Shown in pieces: positions 11,978 through 24,300 of a stretch of 64,000 nucleotides of DNA. The number at the start of each line of letters is the position of its first letter. Within the stretch, counting starts at the first letter, position 1. Under the pieces are notes generated by a model. It searched no databases, was not told where the DNA came from, and saw nothing but the letters and a program-made list of their open reading frames with translations. Both the position numbers and the translations under genes were made by a program. Source of the DNA: Botryotinia globosa (taxonomy: Eukaryota > Ascomycota > Leotiomycetes > Helotiales > Sclerotiniaceae); assembly GCA_014898425.1 (NCBI GenBank), contig RCSZ01000009.1, positions 1,116,001 through 1,180,000 of the forward strand. The letters are read 5' to 3'.

Positions 11978-12402
11978 TCTTTGCCCAAGTAATGGATGGT
12001 ATTTCGATGGGAAGAAATACTTTTAGGCAACGATTAAATGGTGGGAAATAAATTTATTCCGTCCAAGTTTCAGTCTATAACTTCAGACTGAGTAGATCAA
12101 GAAGACTTGAAGTTAATAATACTTGACGTTTATTTATTGTAGAACGGTCGTGATTACTTTTCCACGAATCTAACCGTCTGCCCTTGCCAAAAGATATTTA
12201 AGGATACTTTGGTCTGTTCAGTCTGCCGTACCCTTGACGCGCACGGGCCTTTGAAGCCCTAGCGTGTTTAAACGAATAGAGGGAAGTACATAGCTGGATG
12301 ACTTCAATCGTAATCTTTCGTTTGAATAATATCATCAGAATCTCTACTCCGTACACTCCAACCACCTCACTCGTGAGACATCTGGTCACTGTTTAAGCCA
12401 TC
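11978..12402. promoter_or_regulatory. Shared divergent promoter region (prp5 / mitochondrial HMG gene)
   Basis: 425 bp between the start codons of two head-to-head genes. It must hold both leaders and both core promoters. No TATA box is evident. CT/GC-richer blocks lie near 12170-12260 (CCTTGACGCGCACGGGCC). Confidence 0.6.
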
Positions 12403-13502
12403 ATGTTGTCCAACGTTGGTCGCGCAGCTATTAAAAGAATCGGCGGATCTAATTTATCAACAAGCCGACTTCTTGCTACCGTTTGGCAGCTACAACGCGT
12501 TGAAGGTCAACACAATGTCGAATCTACCTTGAAAGCTTCCTCAGCTTCTTTCTTGGCGCGCCGATTGTATGCTACTGCGACTAAAACTACCCAAACCAAA
12601 ACTGTCGTAGAAAAGAAGCCAGTTGCGAAAAAGGCGCCTGCGAAGAAATCTATCACTGCTGCTAAGCCTGCCGCCAAAAAGTCTACCACAAAGACCGTCA
12701 AAAAAACTGCGAAGCCAGTCAAGAAGAGCAAACCAGCAAAGAAAATAGCTGCGAAGAAGCCAGGACGAAAGCCTAAGAAGCAATTGACCGACTCACAAAA
12801 GTTAAAATTGAAGTTGAAGGAATTGAAGGCGGTTGCGTTCTTGAAAGAAACTCCAAAACAAATTCCTGAAACCGCCTATGGCGTATTGCTTATAGATTTG
12901 GTTAAGAAAGGAACTCCTGTCATTGACGCGTCTAAGGAGGCATCAGAGAAATATAAATCGGCATCGACAGCAGAATTAGAGGTAAATAATTTATCATTTC
13001 AGTTGATTAAGCTATGCTAATCATGTTACAGCGACTTGAACAAATTGTGAAGGAGAACAAGACTGTCAATTCGCGCAACTACAAGAATTGGGTCGAGAGT
13101 CATACTCCAACTGAGATTCGCACAGCGAATTATGCACGTCATCACATTCGAAGATTGACCAACAGACCTGCTAGCCCGAGAATCATTAAGGATGATCGAC
13201 AGGTAAAGAATGTTACCTCACCTTTGTTCTTATTCATGAAAGAGAGATATGCATCAGGTGATTTTGCTAGTCTCAGTATTCCCGAATGCGCAAAGCAAAT
13301 TGCACAAGAGTACAAGTCTCTGTCGCCTGAGCAACGCAAGGTAAGCTAAAATATCCATCTCCACTCATTTTATATCCCCCTAACATGTCGATAGCCTTTT
13401 GAGGATGCTGCAGCAGCAGATCATAAACGATACATCCAAGAGTACAGAACAGTTTACGGGGAGGAACCCAAGGTTGCTCTCAAGGCTCAAGCTCAAGCAT
13501 AA
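12403..13502 (+). CDS. Mitochondrial HMG-box DNA-binding protein (Abf2-like)
   Basis: Three exons, join(12403..12981,13032..13340,13395..13502), 331 aa. The introns are 50 and 54 bp, both phase 0, with CTAAT/CTAAC branch sites. The first ~60 residues have the look of a mitochondrial presequence: many Arg/Ser/Ala, few acids, RRLYATAT near the end. Residues ~65-130 form a Lys-Ala-Pro tract (PAKK, AAKKS repeats) like a histone H1 tail. A first divergent HMG-like helix set spans ~150-240. A clear HMG box lies at about 252-315, with VTSPLFLFMKERYAS, QIAQEYKSLSPEQRKPF, then DHKRYIQEY. Such proteins compact mitochondrial DNA into nucleoids and support its maintenance, as Abf2/TFAM do. Placement in mitochondria is inferred from the N-terminus. 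Confidence 0.85.
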
Positions 13503-15249
13503 ATATCCTCTAGTTTTTCAGCCTCGAATTTCTCTCTCAGTTTGACTTCCAGTCTTGACAATTAAGCTATGGTTTAAACCATCCGCCATTGAAACTGTTG
13601 TTTGCAAAAGCTTGTGTCGAGAATATGGAGTCAATACTTTCTTGTACCAAATGAATGCGAAAGTTGAAGTGTTCATGCTTAAGAATGATTTTGTCCCTAG
13701 TTTTATTATGTTTGTTTGCAGATATCTGCTTTGAACGCTAGTGATGACAAAAATAACTGTGACTTTACGATTTCAAGGTGTTGGATGGGAGGATGGCGAG
13801 TTCACGATGAGGATCAGATACCCATTTCAATTTCGGGTTCTTCTACTCAAAGATTATTTGTATGTTTCACGAATGATACATGAATGAAAATCATATCCAT
13901 GCACCCTCAGATGTTCCTTTTCCTTTCTTCCCTCCAAGCCTCCAACAGACCCACTCACCCCTCCATATTCAGCCTCAGACCCCTCATCCCACTCATCTCA
14001 TGCATCGCCCCCGCATTCTAAACGAAAAACGGAGCTCTCATGCATGAGCCCCTTGCATCTGAGTGTACTTTGCGACATCTTCCTCGACACTTTTACCTTG
14101 ACCTTTTCTCTTCACCTCTTTAGAAATACATCTTATTCGAACAAGATTACCAGCTCCTCTTTTACTCTTGTCTGTCGTCCATCTTCCTCCGAATCCTTGT
14201 CGCCATACTAGCATCTCGTAAACATTCCTCGCTTGATCACTGCCGAGTGTCGAATCATTGTGCTCGATTGTGATATACCGTGTTATCTTGACTCATCTTG
14301 TAGTCCACTTCATCACCTCTTTCTTTTCGTTCTAAGAACTTAAGAATCCCGAACTCAAACCCCAAGACTACAAGTCCAATGGCAGACTTTCATTTGGATA
14401 GAATAGAACACACCGACGAATCTACACCCCATCACCACGAATCATCAATCCCATCTTATTTCCCTGAACCAAACTAAGTCCAAAAACTCCTCACTGACAT
14501 AACTATACACATAAGAAGGCATGCTAACAACAACTTTTCTTACATAGGAATCTGAACAGGCCCAAGTATTCCTCGTATTGACCCTTGTGAATCACTCTTC
14601 GATTTATCTATATATCATTCATTCACATCATCCATACCATCCCTCTATTCCCAGAATGAAAAGTATCACAACTACTTGTACATATACATATATTCACACA
14701 CATACACAGAATTCAGAGCAACATCCAGAGCAAATTTTCTCCCTCATCCCTTTCCCTTCCCTCTCTTTCTTCTACTCAAAACTACCTCCCATCCCTGCCT
14801 CTTCAAACTCATCTAAATCTCGCAATATAGTCCCTTCCTCTTTCTTCTTCCCTCTCATTTCCATAGCCTCGCTATCCATTTCTCATTACTCCCTCGGAGT
14901 CCTAAACAATAGATCCCCGATCCTCCTATGCAATTAGCAACATAAGCAATCCCAGTATCCTATATCCCGTATGCTACTCAACAATTCTTCAAGCCTTCAA
15001 ATCTTCATCTCCACACTCTTCCCCGGACCAAGCCAAACCAAACTTCCACTCAATCACATGAAAGAGAACAAATTAACTCCCTGTTGATTAGGGTTACAAT
15101 ATACACAACAATACAGTATCCCCTCACTCAAATACTAATAATTAAAATATCATAGTTTTATTACTAAATTTCCCCATTGAAAGAAGTCATCGGTTCTACT
15201 ACATACCAAAGCACAGAACCAGAACCAATATGTATCCTCAATCTATTAC
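13503..15249. other. Intergenic region with a possible short transcript
   Basis: 1.75 kb between the HMG gene (+) and the transporter gene (-). It includes a CT-rich leader-like stretch (about 14090-14375), a 32-codon ORF at 14379 and a strong intron-end signal at about 14520-14550. A longer frame at 14578-14937 has AC/CT-rich low-complexity sequence and is not convincing as protein. Confidence 0.5.
14379..14477 (+). CDS. Possible small ORF of 32 codons
   Basis: ATG in good context (TCCAATGG) after a long CT-rich leader typical of fungal 5' UTRs. It encodes a 32-residue acidic, His-rich peptide starting MADFHLDRIEHTDES and ending YFPEPN. About 70 bp downstream, GCATGCTAACAAC followed by TTACATAG looks like an intron 3' end. 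The transcript may therefore be spliced in its 3' part, or this ORF may be exon 1 of something I could not complete. No donor giving a longer frame was found. No family is recognised. Confidence 0.3.
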   Translation: MADFHLDRIEHTDESTPHHHESSIPSYFPEPN

Positions 15250-16962
15250 TCAAATACCGTTACTAGCACATGTAAATGCACCACCAAATGTCCCAGCATT
15301 ATACCCATCCACAATACTCTGAACACTCGTATAAGTTCCTGCAATCAAAAACAGCAACCCAATCAATATAATCAATATATTGAAACTCAATCCAACCTTG
15401 CTCGTCTTGCTGACCCATCCTGCTCCATGATCTACACGTCTCATTCTAACATATGCTACACCCCAGAAAATAAATCCAAAAAAGGAATCGAAGAGGGAAG
15501 ACATCAGAGATAGCAGATCGGAGAAGAACGGAATAACTTCGGCGATGATAAAGGCACCAACCCAAGTTACAGCTAAGATGGCAATCCAGACTACCCAGCC
15601 TTTCGTGGTATTTTCATGAAGATGTCTCTTGTTGTTATGAAAGACACGGTTGATGATGAAGCGGCCAGAGACGGAAGCATAGAGAACTCCGAGGAAAATG
15701 AGCGTTGGAATCATGAAAGAGAAGGAAATATCGACGTATAATTTCTTTCCTAAAGATCCAAAGGCTGGAGCTGTCATGTATTGGTTTCCAGTAAAAGCGT
15801 AAATGATTGAACCGACCAAACTGAAAACAATGACTTCGGCAATGGTAACAGCCCAAAGAGCCTTGGGAAAATCGGCGGGGTTTTTCATCTCGGCCATGAA
15901 AGAAGGGATAGTAATTTGACCAATAAATGTGTAGGAGATGTTGAGGAAGGCATTGAAACCATTTACAAATGTTGTACCCTTAAGCATTACTGCTGTAACG
16001 GTAGGGGCACCTCCAGCGAGACCAGTGGCTGCGATGATGGAGTTAGGATCGGGATTGTATCCAAGAGGGTGAGGTTCGATTCCGGCAAAAATTGTAGCGA
16101 GCATGACGGAGATGAAGGTGAAAATAGCGGTCAATGTGGCCAACCAAGATAGAGCGTTGAAGGTCCTTGGAACGGAACAGACCCAACAGATTACAGCTGC
16201 AACAACGGCAAACACTACGGTGCATTGACTGTGGTTGGTGATAGTATTCAAGTATTTTGCAGTAGTCAAGACATGGAGACCCTGATCATGTTAGAAATTG
16301 TAAAAAGCGGATCCGATAATTCTTACCTGAATAAAGGTATTATTCAAAAGAAACATGATAGCAGTAGCATGCCATGCCCATCTTCCACCAAAAAGCATTT
16401 GTCCAACATCGCAAACATCTCTAAGTTCAGGATGGCGCATACAGAATTCCCATAAAACTAGGGACGTGTAGAGGACCAAGAATGCGACAACCGCAGTCAA
16501 AATAAGACCTGGTACAAGTCCTAAAACTGAGTAAGACCATGGGAAGGACATAATTGCCAAACAGATATATTCTGAGAAAAGAAGAGCCGCAGTCTATTAT
16601 GAGTTAGCTTCACACGTAGAATGGAATCGAGAATATTTCCGTATTACCTTTTGCCAACTGCAACTACGATATTTGATAGCAGAACCTGCTTCGGCTTCAA
16701 TCTGCTGGCTCAAAAGATCCTTTCCACTGTCCCCGCTGAGACTTGATGCATCGGCATCTAGACGAAGATGTGGCAAAACTGGACCAATTCTTGGACCGAT
16801 GGTTATGGGACCAAATCCCCATGTACTGCGCCAACTGACTTTCTTGTAGTCCGTGGTAGGAGTTTGATCTTCGCTAATATATTCTGCTCTAGATTTACAG
16901 TTGACATCGTTATTTGAATTGTTTCCTGAAGACATGACTGGGGATTCTTGATTTATCGCCAT
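15250..16962 (-). CDS. Amino-acid transporter, AAAP family (Mtr-like)
   Basis: Three exons, complement(join(15250..16281,16327..16593,16648..16962)), 537 aa. Both introns are phase 0, 54 and 45 bp, each bounded by GTAAxx and AG. The N-terminal ~100 residues are hydrophilic (cytosolic) and contain the WGFGPITIGPRIGPVLPHLRLD segment in pieces. Ten to eleven hydrophobic segments follow, starting at SEYICLAIMSFPWSYSVLGLVPG. The SFMAEMKNPADFPKAL loop is the conserved 'E-M-x-x-P-x-D-F-x-K' motif of fungal Aa_trans proteins. By family this is a plasma-membrane neutral amino-acid permease like Neurospora Mtr; the substrate cannot be read from sequence. The downstream 3' region is AT-rich, and the upstream 5' flank begins the gene desert. 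Confidence 0.88.
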
Positions 16963-19900
16963 TTTCTCGATGGGAAACTATTTAATGAAGTCAGAACGAT
17001 ATTCAATACATATTCATAACATAAAATTCAGAAACAAAGGAGAGTTGATGGCGCAATAGTTGTACACTTTCGCGAGTATTACGCCATGATCATGATAGTG
17101 AGGAATGAGCACTTACTGAACTATTGGTGAATAGTGAATTGGGTGCGGTGTAATAATCCGCGCAAACCACATTAATGGCGGTATCGATTAATTTTGATTG
17201 CAGTGATCAGATTGATGAGTACGCCGGCGAAGTGTTATATCTCGTAGAGGGATTGTTGAGTATTTGAGGTTCTTGGTTGTGAGATGTTTAATAGATGAAT
17301 GGAAATCTCATATGATGTATAGGAAAGGGAAAAACGGATTACTGTATCTAATTCTCCATCTCAGTGTGCGAAAAACTAAGAAGATGGTTCCTTATAGCTC
17401 GAGGCTAGAGGGGAGTTTTCTACTGAGATAAAGGCTTATCGAACCACAAGCATCCCCAGAAGACACTAAGTTATTAGTGTGCAGCGAAAGACATATCTGA
17501 TAGTTCGAGGTATCCACATAACCTTGGAATGGGATGAAGGGGGATTGGTTGAAGGGGGATTAGATGAAGGGAAGAGTGAAATTTAAATATCTGACTTGCA
17601 TACTAACCCTTCCATTTCTTCCTTGTTATGAGTTGAGAACTTGAGATGGGTGGAGATGTTGTACAAATAGTTTTCTTGGTATTGTCTGTATCATTAAATT
17701 GGAATAATTCTAACTCTCCGTACCTAGTAGGCAGTTGTTAACATCTGCAAGTCATTAGAATCATATTCAAACATCAGGGTCTCGTTGGTTTAACAATGTT
17801 TTCTGTTGGCAACATGGGTTTCAAAGATATCCAGCAGCCAGCTAGCTTCATCGTCGAGGAGCAGTTCAGATTCATATGGAGTTCATATACCGCACGGTGC
17901 ACTGCGGCATCAAGATGTCAAGTATCAGTGCCCATTGCCCATTTCCTATTGGCAATTGCCTATGCCTCATTGCCCCGCATCAGCCTCCAAAATAAAAAAT
18001 GAGAAAATCTCCGTTGACTTTCCTAGACATATGTAGAACTATCACCTCCCGCGCAAATAAGAGATATTGGCAATCCTTATACCATACTTCCAAGAATCTC
18101 TCATGCAATATCGTCAGCCTTTTCTTTTTTGGTTCATCATACCATACTTGGTATCAGGGCTTGACTTGGTATCTCGAACAAATCCTCGTTACAACCCTAG
18201 AATACATACGACGTAGACGAGGAACAATATGCAAAGCCCCCCATCTTTCCGGAGTAATCCAAATCAATCAATCAATCAATCAATCAATCATCTCTTATTG
18301 CAGTTGTAAAACCCGGCTCGGATCAAAATCCTGGTTGGCCGATGACTTATGAGAAAAGAGGGAAAGAAGGAAGAGAGGCGAGAGAGGGTAATGGATGATG
18401 GATGATGGATAATGGATGATGGATGATGGATGATCCACTCTACAGAAATGCAGGTGTCGAGATAAAGTGTGGCTATTTCGTCATCGTGTTCACGTGACTT
18501 ACGCCTCTTTTCCACATTACCTAAGCTTCCAGTAGCAATATCGGTGGCTCCGAACACCGTTGTGAGATTTTGTTCGCCTTCACTTCATTCGGTCTTCACA
18601 ACGGGGGACGGGCAAAACTATGGATTTGCCATATCGAATGCACCAATTGTTCAAATTCTGATAAAGGGCGCAGTATGTTGAAAGTAAGAGCTGATTAATC
18701 GGAGGATTGAAGGCAACAGGCAGTTGAGAAGTCCTTGTCTAGCGCTTCAATATTCTAGCTACTCCAGCTGCTGCCAGACATACACTTTGTGGCAGATTAT
18801 TTTTCAAATCATTCCGGATAGATACAGCAGTGCAGTATACTGAACTTTCAGTAGTAGATCTTTCCATTCATCCGAGCCATCCTCTCTAATACATCTTCCG
18901 CTCTTTCTTTGCTATTCCTCAATATCACTTGAAATTGCTATATTACTCAGATCTCTTGCCACCAGCTAGTGCTTTCCAGAAATATATTCCATCGCTCAAG
19001 CAAGCATTCAAATGTTTTATGGCAACTCGGTCAATGCCATATAGTTGAAAGCACCGTATGAAAGTTCACTCGAACTATTCTTTTGGCTCTCTGGAGTTCT
19101 GCATGCCCAGAGGCTTGGAATTCATGAATTGTTCCTACCAAATCTTTCTATCAATCATCTAGCGAGGAATGTGAAATCGATTTGGCGCACCTTAAGTGAG
19201 GCAGGCTATGTCGCTATGGTTGCGAGGTTGATATTACTATTCGTCTTTGGCAAGTATCGCAATATATTTTCCCAATACAATAATGCAGTCTTGGGATCGT
19301 TTATGGAGATTGATCGAATTTGGAGATCGATAGAGAGTGCTCTTTTGTTGGTTGTTATTTTTTGTGTTCATTACATCTATCTCTAAAGAAAATTCAGTTT
19401 TCCATGTGATCAAATTTATTTGCGAGCCTCAGGACTGCAATATCATTATTTTGACAGTGCCGGCGCATCATCGCTTAATCAATATAACCTCAACTGCCAC
19501 CTGTTCTCTTGTCAAATGGTGGTATTGACAAATCGACAACATAGTTTAACGGTTAAACACAACAACTCGAGGTGCGCGCGGTATCTTTGTAGGGAGCATT
19601 CGATCCCTTCGGAGTCATTGATACCGCCTAAAAGGTCAACAGAGATTAGCGCGCTACCGGGCGCGTGAACTCTTTTGCTATTTTATTCCTTGAAAACATA
19701 TTTTTCCTCGACAAATAGTGGAGCTGTCTGCGTGGGCAGGGAGAGGGAGCAAGTATCAATTTTGACCAGGAGATTCACTCTCCTCGATGGATTCAAAGGC
19801 CCCACTCTAAAGATATCATATCGAGATGGTGCGCTAACCGACCGCCTTTCACTTCAACACAATGCGCAAAATGCAGATAAAGATATGTGACTGGCAGGAA

Positions 19901-21006
19901 GATCAAATAATCGCCTTCGCATGAAGAATAGGCGAAAATGGAATCGTAAAAAGCTGCACATTCTTCACAAGCCAGGTTTGAAGATCAAGTATGCAATCCA
20001 CTATTGTAATGATAGAGCCTATGTATGTAATAGTGCGACAAAGAACTGCCCGAACAGACAAAAATAATACAATTGATGCATAATACTCTGACATCTACCT
20101 TTCGAGTAGATGATTGAATTGATCAGGAACTTCTTATATTCAAGGAGGTGATTGTAAATTTATGTAACTTAGTGTTGAGTAATAGAACCGAAATTTCACA
20201 GTGCACATAACATCAGTGAATATGAATGGATTATCGTGTTCTTCCTCGCAAGCAACCACGCGGTCTTGTTCGTATTCGCTGCTGTTCTTTTCTCTTTAGG
20301 TCACATATTCTTCTCTCTGCCATTACAGCTGAAAGTTGACCGAGATCTCGGTTTGCGAGAATCGTATCGTGAAGTTATCATTGGGTTACTTCAAAAGTTA
20401 TATCTAGATTAATGATAATTGATGTGATTATCTATTATGTTGTCATGTTGTTGTTACCTTGAATATTATTATTCCTAGTGTGCGTACTATGTGTATATCA
20501 TAATGGAGTATTATCTTTTGGTTGATAGATACTCTTAGCAAAGTCAGTCCTGTGTAGCTTTCACTCTTCTGTATACTGATATTGAGGTATATCGAGATCT
20601 AGGGGGAGGGGGAGGAAATACAGAGAGGAGAGGAGATAAAAGATGAGGTGAAGAAGAGAGAGGAAATAAAAGGGGAAATAAGTTTTTTTTATAAAATTTT
20701 CTAGCAAGTCTTTTGAATAAGTTTTTTCAAATAAGTTTCTTATGTAAGTTTTTTTTTAAATAAAATTCTCAAGTTTTTGAATAAGTTTTAAATAGGTTTT
20801 AAGAAGATAATTCGAATTCGGAATATAAATAAAGACTACTCCAGGCAAGTATCTCAAGTTAAATAGAGAAGATATATATTCACTCAGCAGCAACTCCTAG
20901 TAGTTACTAGTATACAAGGACTATAACAGATACTTAAAAACCACAATGAAAATCATAATAAGCCCCGCTAGCAAAAACTCATGTGCGGTGATGGCAATGA
21001 TGATAA
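16963..21006. other. Gene desert, part 1
   Basis: 4 kb with no gene I can support. Short frames, such as about 19050-19386 (about 110 residues, hydrophobic C-terminus), match nothing I know. Small arrays: (CAAT)n at 18261-18290 and GGATGAT units at 18391-18435. A degenerate AT-rich tract of AATAAGTTTT-like units lies at about 20670-20815. Confidence 0.55.
18261..18290. repeat. (CAAT)n microsatellite
   Basis: Seven to eight perfect tetranucleotide units. A second array of GGATGAT units follows at 18391-18435. Confidence 0.9.
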
Positions 21007-21380
21007 GGGCCCGTTCGGATCGATTTTTTTAGGCGATGTTGACAACAATTACTGTATAGCCTAAATAGACATTTACCGAACGCGAATATTGATCAATAAT
21101 TTATATTGATAATATAAGTGTTTTATCAAATACTAATATTGAATTACAAAAAGCTATATTATATTAATCAATAAATTTAAAAATTTGTATAATAACTTCA
21201 TTAAATCTGTAATAGAATTTTGATTAATATTTAATCAATATTTGATTAATATATATTACTTTACATTTTGTAAGTTTACAAATCTAATATCAATATTAAC
21301 AAATGTAGATTAAATATTTAGTTAATAAATCTACTAAACTCATTTTGGCAATAATTAAAAAAATCGATCCGAACGGGCCC
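21007..21380. mobile_element. MITE, PIF/Harbinger (Tourist)-type, 374 bp
   Basis: The two ends are perfect 24-bp inverted repeats, GGGCCCGTTCGGATCGA followed by seven T on the left, and its reverse complement at 21357-21380. It is flanked by a direct TAA on both sides (21004-21006 and 21381-21383). A three-base TWA target duplication and a GGGCC(C/T)GTT terminus are typical of PIF/Harbinger elements. The interior is very AT-rich and has no coding capacity, so it is non-autonomous. The ends are the only GC-rich part. Confidence 0.88.
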
Positions 21381-24300
21381 TAAGTGTTAGTTTGAGAAGG
21401 ATACTGAAGACACAGCACCCACGTATTCGTAGGTCGTAAATGTCTATATTGTATTCTGTCTAAAGAGCTACCTAGGTAGCTATGTACAGAAAGTAGTAGG
21501 TCCTATATAGGCACTACTGAAAGAGCTAGTCTCTTTCGCATTTGCCTAAAGCTCAATACAGTGGCCATTGAATTGAAGTCATTCACCTACGTTCATACAA
21601 TAAGGTGTCTTCTTCCCCAGTCACTTTCCTAAGCATCTCTTCAAACAAAAGAGGCGCAACTCTTTGTACAGGATTCCGCAAACTCACTTCTATCCATTAC
21701 TGTTGTCTCTTCGTCCGTGCAAGTTATTAGGTCCAATCAACCCTAAGATCATGGAATAATAAGACACCTTTAATACCCTCCTAGATATAAATCAATTCCA
21801 AATAGTAAGTGAAAAGAACACCACATGCCCTTTCCATTCACCTAGTCTTCCCCCCTTTTCAATCACCACTTCTTAGACTCCCCTACACCAAGAATAATCC
21901 AACCCCTATCCAATATAAAATACCATGTCTTTGCCCCCAAAAGATTTCTTTCCTTCCCTAGATACTATTCTTGAGACACACAAGAACGATCGAATGGTGC
22001 ACGAGTTCAATTTTCGTCACAAACAAACACAAGCTCGTTCCTGTGGTTACTATGCTGAGAAGCTAGGAATTTAGAGTATACACATGTGAGTTTTTGCAAG
22101 TATAAGAAGTGTTAAGAAGTCATGACAATCAAGCTTTGGAATAATAGAGATAGGAGATTTCGATAAGAATAACAAGAGTAAATCAAAATTGATGGCATTG
22201 ATCCCCTCTTGGCTTTCTTGCAAACAGAAGTCAAGAGAAAAGCAGATGAATAAAAGAGGAACTTGATCTGAGACGTGGGACGCGCTCTGAGATTGCCACT
22301 CTGAGGTTGTGAGAATAGTTTTTGTATCGGAGATACTATGTAATCTGATGCTGAATTTATATTGCAAGAAAGACGGCAATGGTGGAGCTTGAAAGATGTA
22401 GAAAGGAGAAAGAAGATTTGATATGAGGTCCGAGAAAGAGCCACATACATCTCAACTGCTTCTCATTTGATTTCCTCCCAAGCCTGACGCCACATTCATC
22501 AGGAAGTACCTATATAACACCAACTCTCCACATCTCATCAGCCAAGTAAGATATAATAGAGACGTCGGGTATCGTCCATCTTCAGAGGCTGTAGATCTCG
22601 TCTCTTATGCGAGTATTATCCCCCGGGTAGCTGCAACGAAAGATAGATTCACATCGGCGAGCCTGGTGATTTGGAAGAGATAGTGAGATATTAAATTAAA
22701 AAACTAGCATGAAAATACTAGCAACAATGATTGTAAAGCAATGATGATTACTGATAACAGCAATGATTCAAAGTTCAACACCGTGATAGCAAATCACTAC
22801 CACTACTAGACAGTATCTACAAGTATATTTTCACTCATCTTCCATTATATTACCCTCTATCCTCTATCTACATCACCCACCCTGCTGAATCTCCCGATAT
22901 ACAAGAGAGAAACTCACCATACCATTCTGATACATACTAGTTAATCACAGCCCCGTCTCCTCGTCGGTGAGATCTACTTCACAAATACAATACCCATGCA
23001 GAAAGAGTGATATCCGATGATCCAAGATTCTATTTATACATCTCCTCTCGTAATCTCGCGTATGTTTGAGATGGATCATACACACTGAATCCCACATTCA
23101 GTACACTCACCCACCTCTTCACTGCCTCGTCCAGCACCTACATAAATCAAGCTTCTCACTTCCCACCCCGAAACAACAACAGCGATGCACTGTTAAACAC
23201 CCTTTTAAGGACTGTTGTCCAGCATCTTCAAACTACTCAAAACCAAAATAATCTCTGAGTGAATCATGATGAGAATGGAGATTGGAGATTGGAGATCAAA
23301 GTGTAGTAAATAGAAAATAAAGACATCAAGGATACCAAGTAGCAACCAAAAGTAAAAATAATAACAAAAAATATCATTACCATTACTTTACAATAAATAT
23401 CGATCCTTCTTTCTGTATCAACTCCCACCAAAATGGAATTTTTTATTCTTAATCAAAGTATCAAAGCAACAAAGTAAACCCACCCCAACTTTCCAGTCGA
23501 CTACTCCAAATCTGAATCTGAGAATACAAATATAAATCTCTGAATCAAAAATAAAAGGATCGATCCCGCCTTATTCTCGGCCCAAACCCGAATTATTACA
23601 CTTCATCTCGTCCTTCTACTCACAAGCTCTCCATATAAATTCCCGAGCAAAATCATCAACATCTAGTATAGACAAAAAAAACCTTCAGATGTATCGTTTA
23701 TCTACTACCACATACACCAAATACAGTGAAGTTACTAAGTGCTAAGCAGGGTATTAGCAAGGAATCGTGTGAGAAATATCATGGAGGGGTATGGACGAAT
23801 GGATGAATGGATGATGTAGATGAAAAGATCGATGGATTTTCGAGGATGAAGTTTTGAGCTGTAGAGGGGAGGGGAGAGGAGGTGTGAGGAGAGGAGCTTA
23901 GTGTTGATAGATAGGAAGACATAATAAAGAAAGAAGAAAGGTTATACAATAATAATCATATCAACATACCATTCAACTCAATGACAAAGTAATCTGTCTA
24001 GTAGCAACCTCCCCCCTCAAAACCATATCTGTATCTGTCCCAAAAAGTAAAATAACAATGACTCGACTCGATTCCATTCGAATCTTCCGGAAGAAATTAC
24101 TGATAATTTTGATTTTTTATACTCAAAATCATCTAAATCCAACCATATTGAGCAGCGTAGCACAGCACAGCACAGCATAGTATACCCTACTCGGCCCTTG
24201 ATTCAGCATATACTATATCGATCCTCTATGATAGATCATGGAATCTATGGGGTTGGAGTAGAGAGTCGGTATTACGTGCTCATTAAAATATACACATAGC

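Noticed and set aside
14578..14937. 119-codon plus frame downstream of the small ORF
   Set aside because: It starts with a non-ATG codon, is dominated by AC/CT-rich simple sequence, and cannot be joined in frame to the small ORF by a canonical donor.
19540..19670. Possible tRNA-like sequence (TAGTTTAACGGTTAAAC and ATTCGATCCC)
   Set aside because: No acceptor stem or cloverleaf could be drawn around the B-box-like part.
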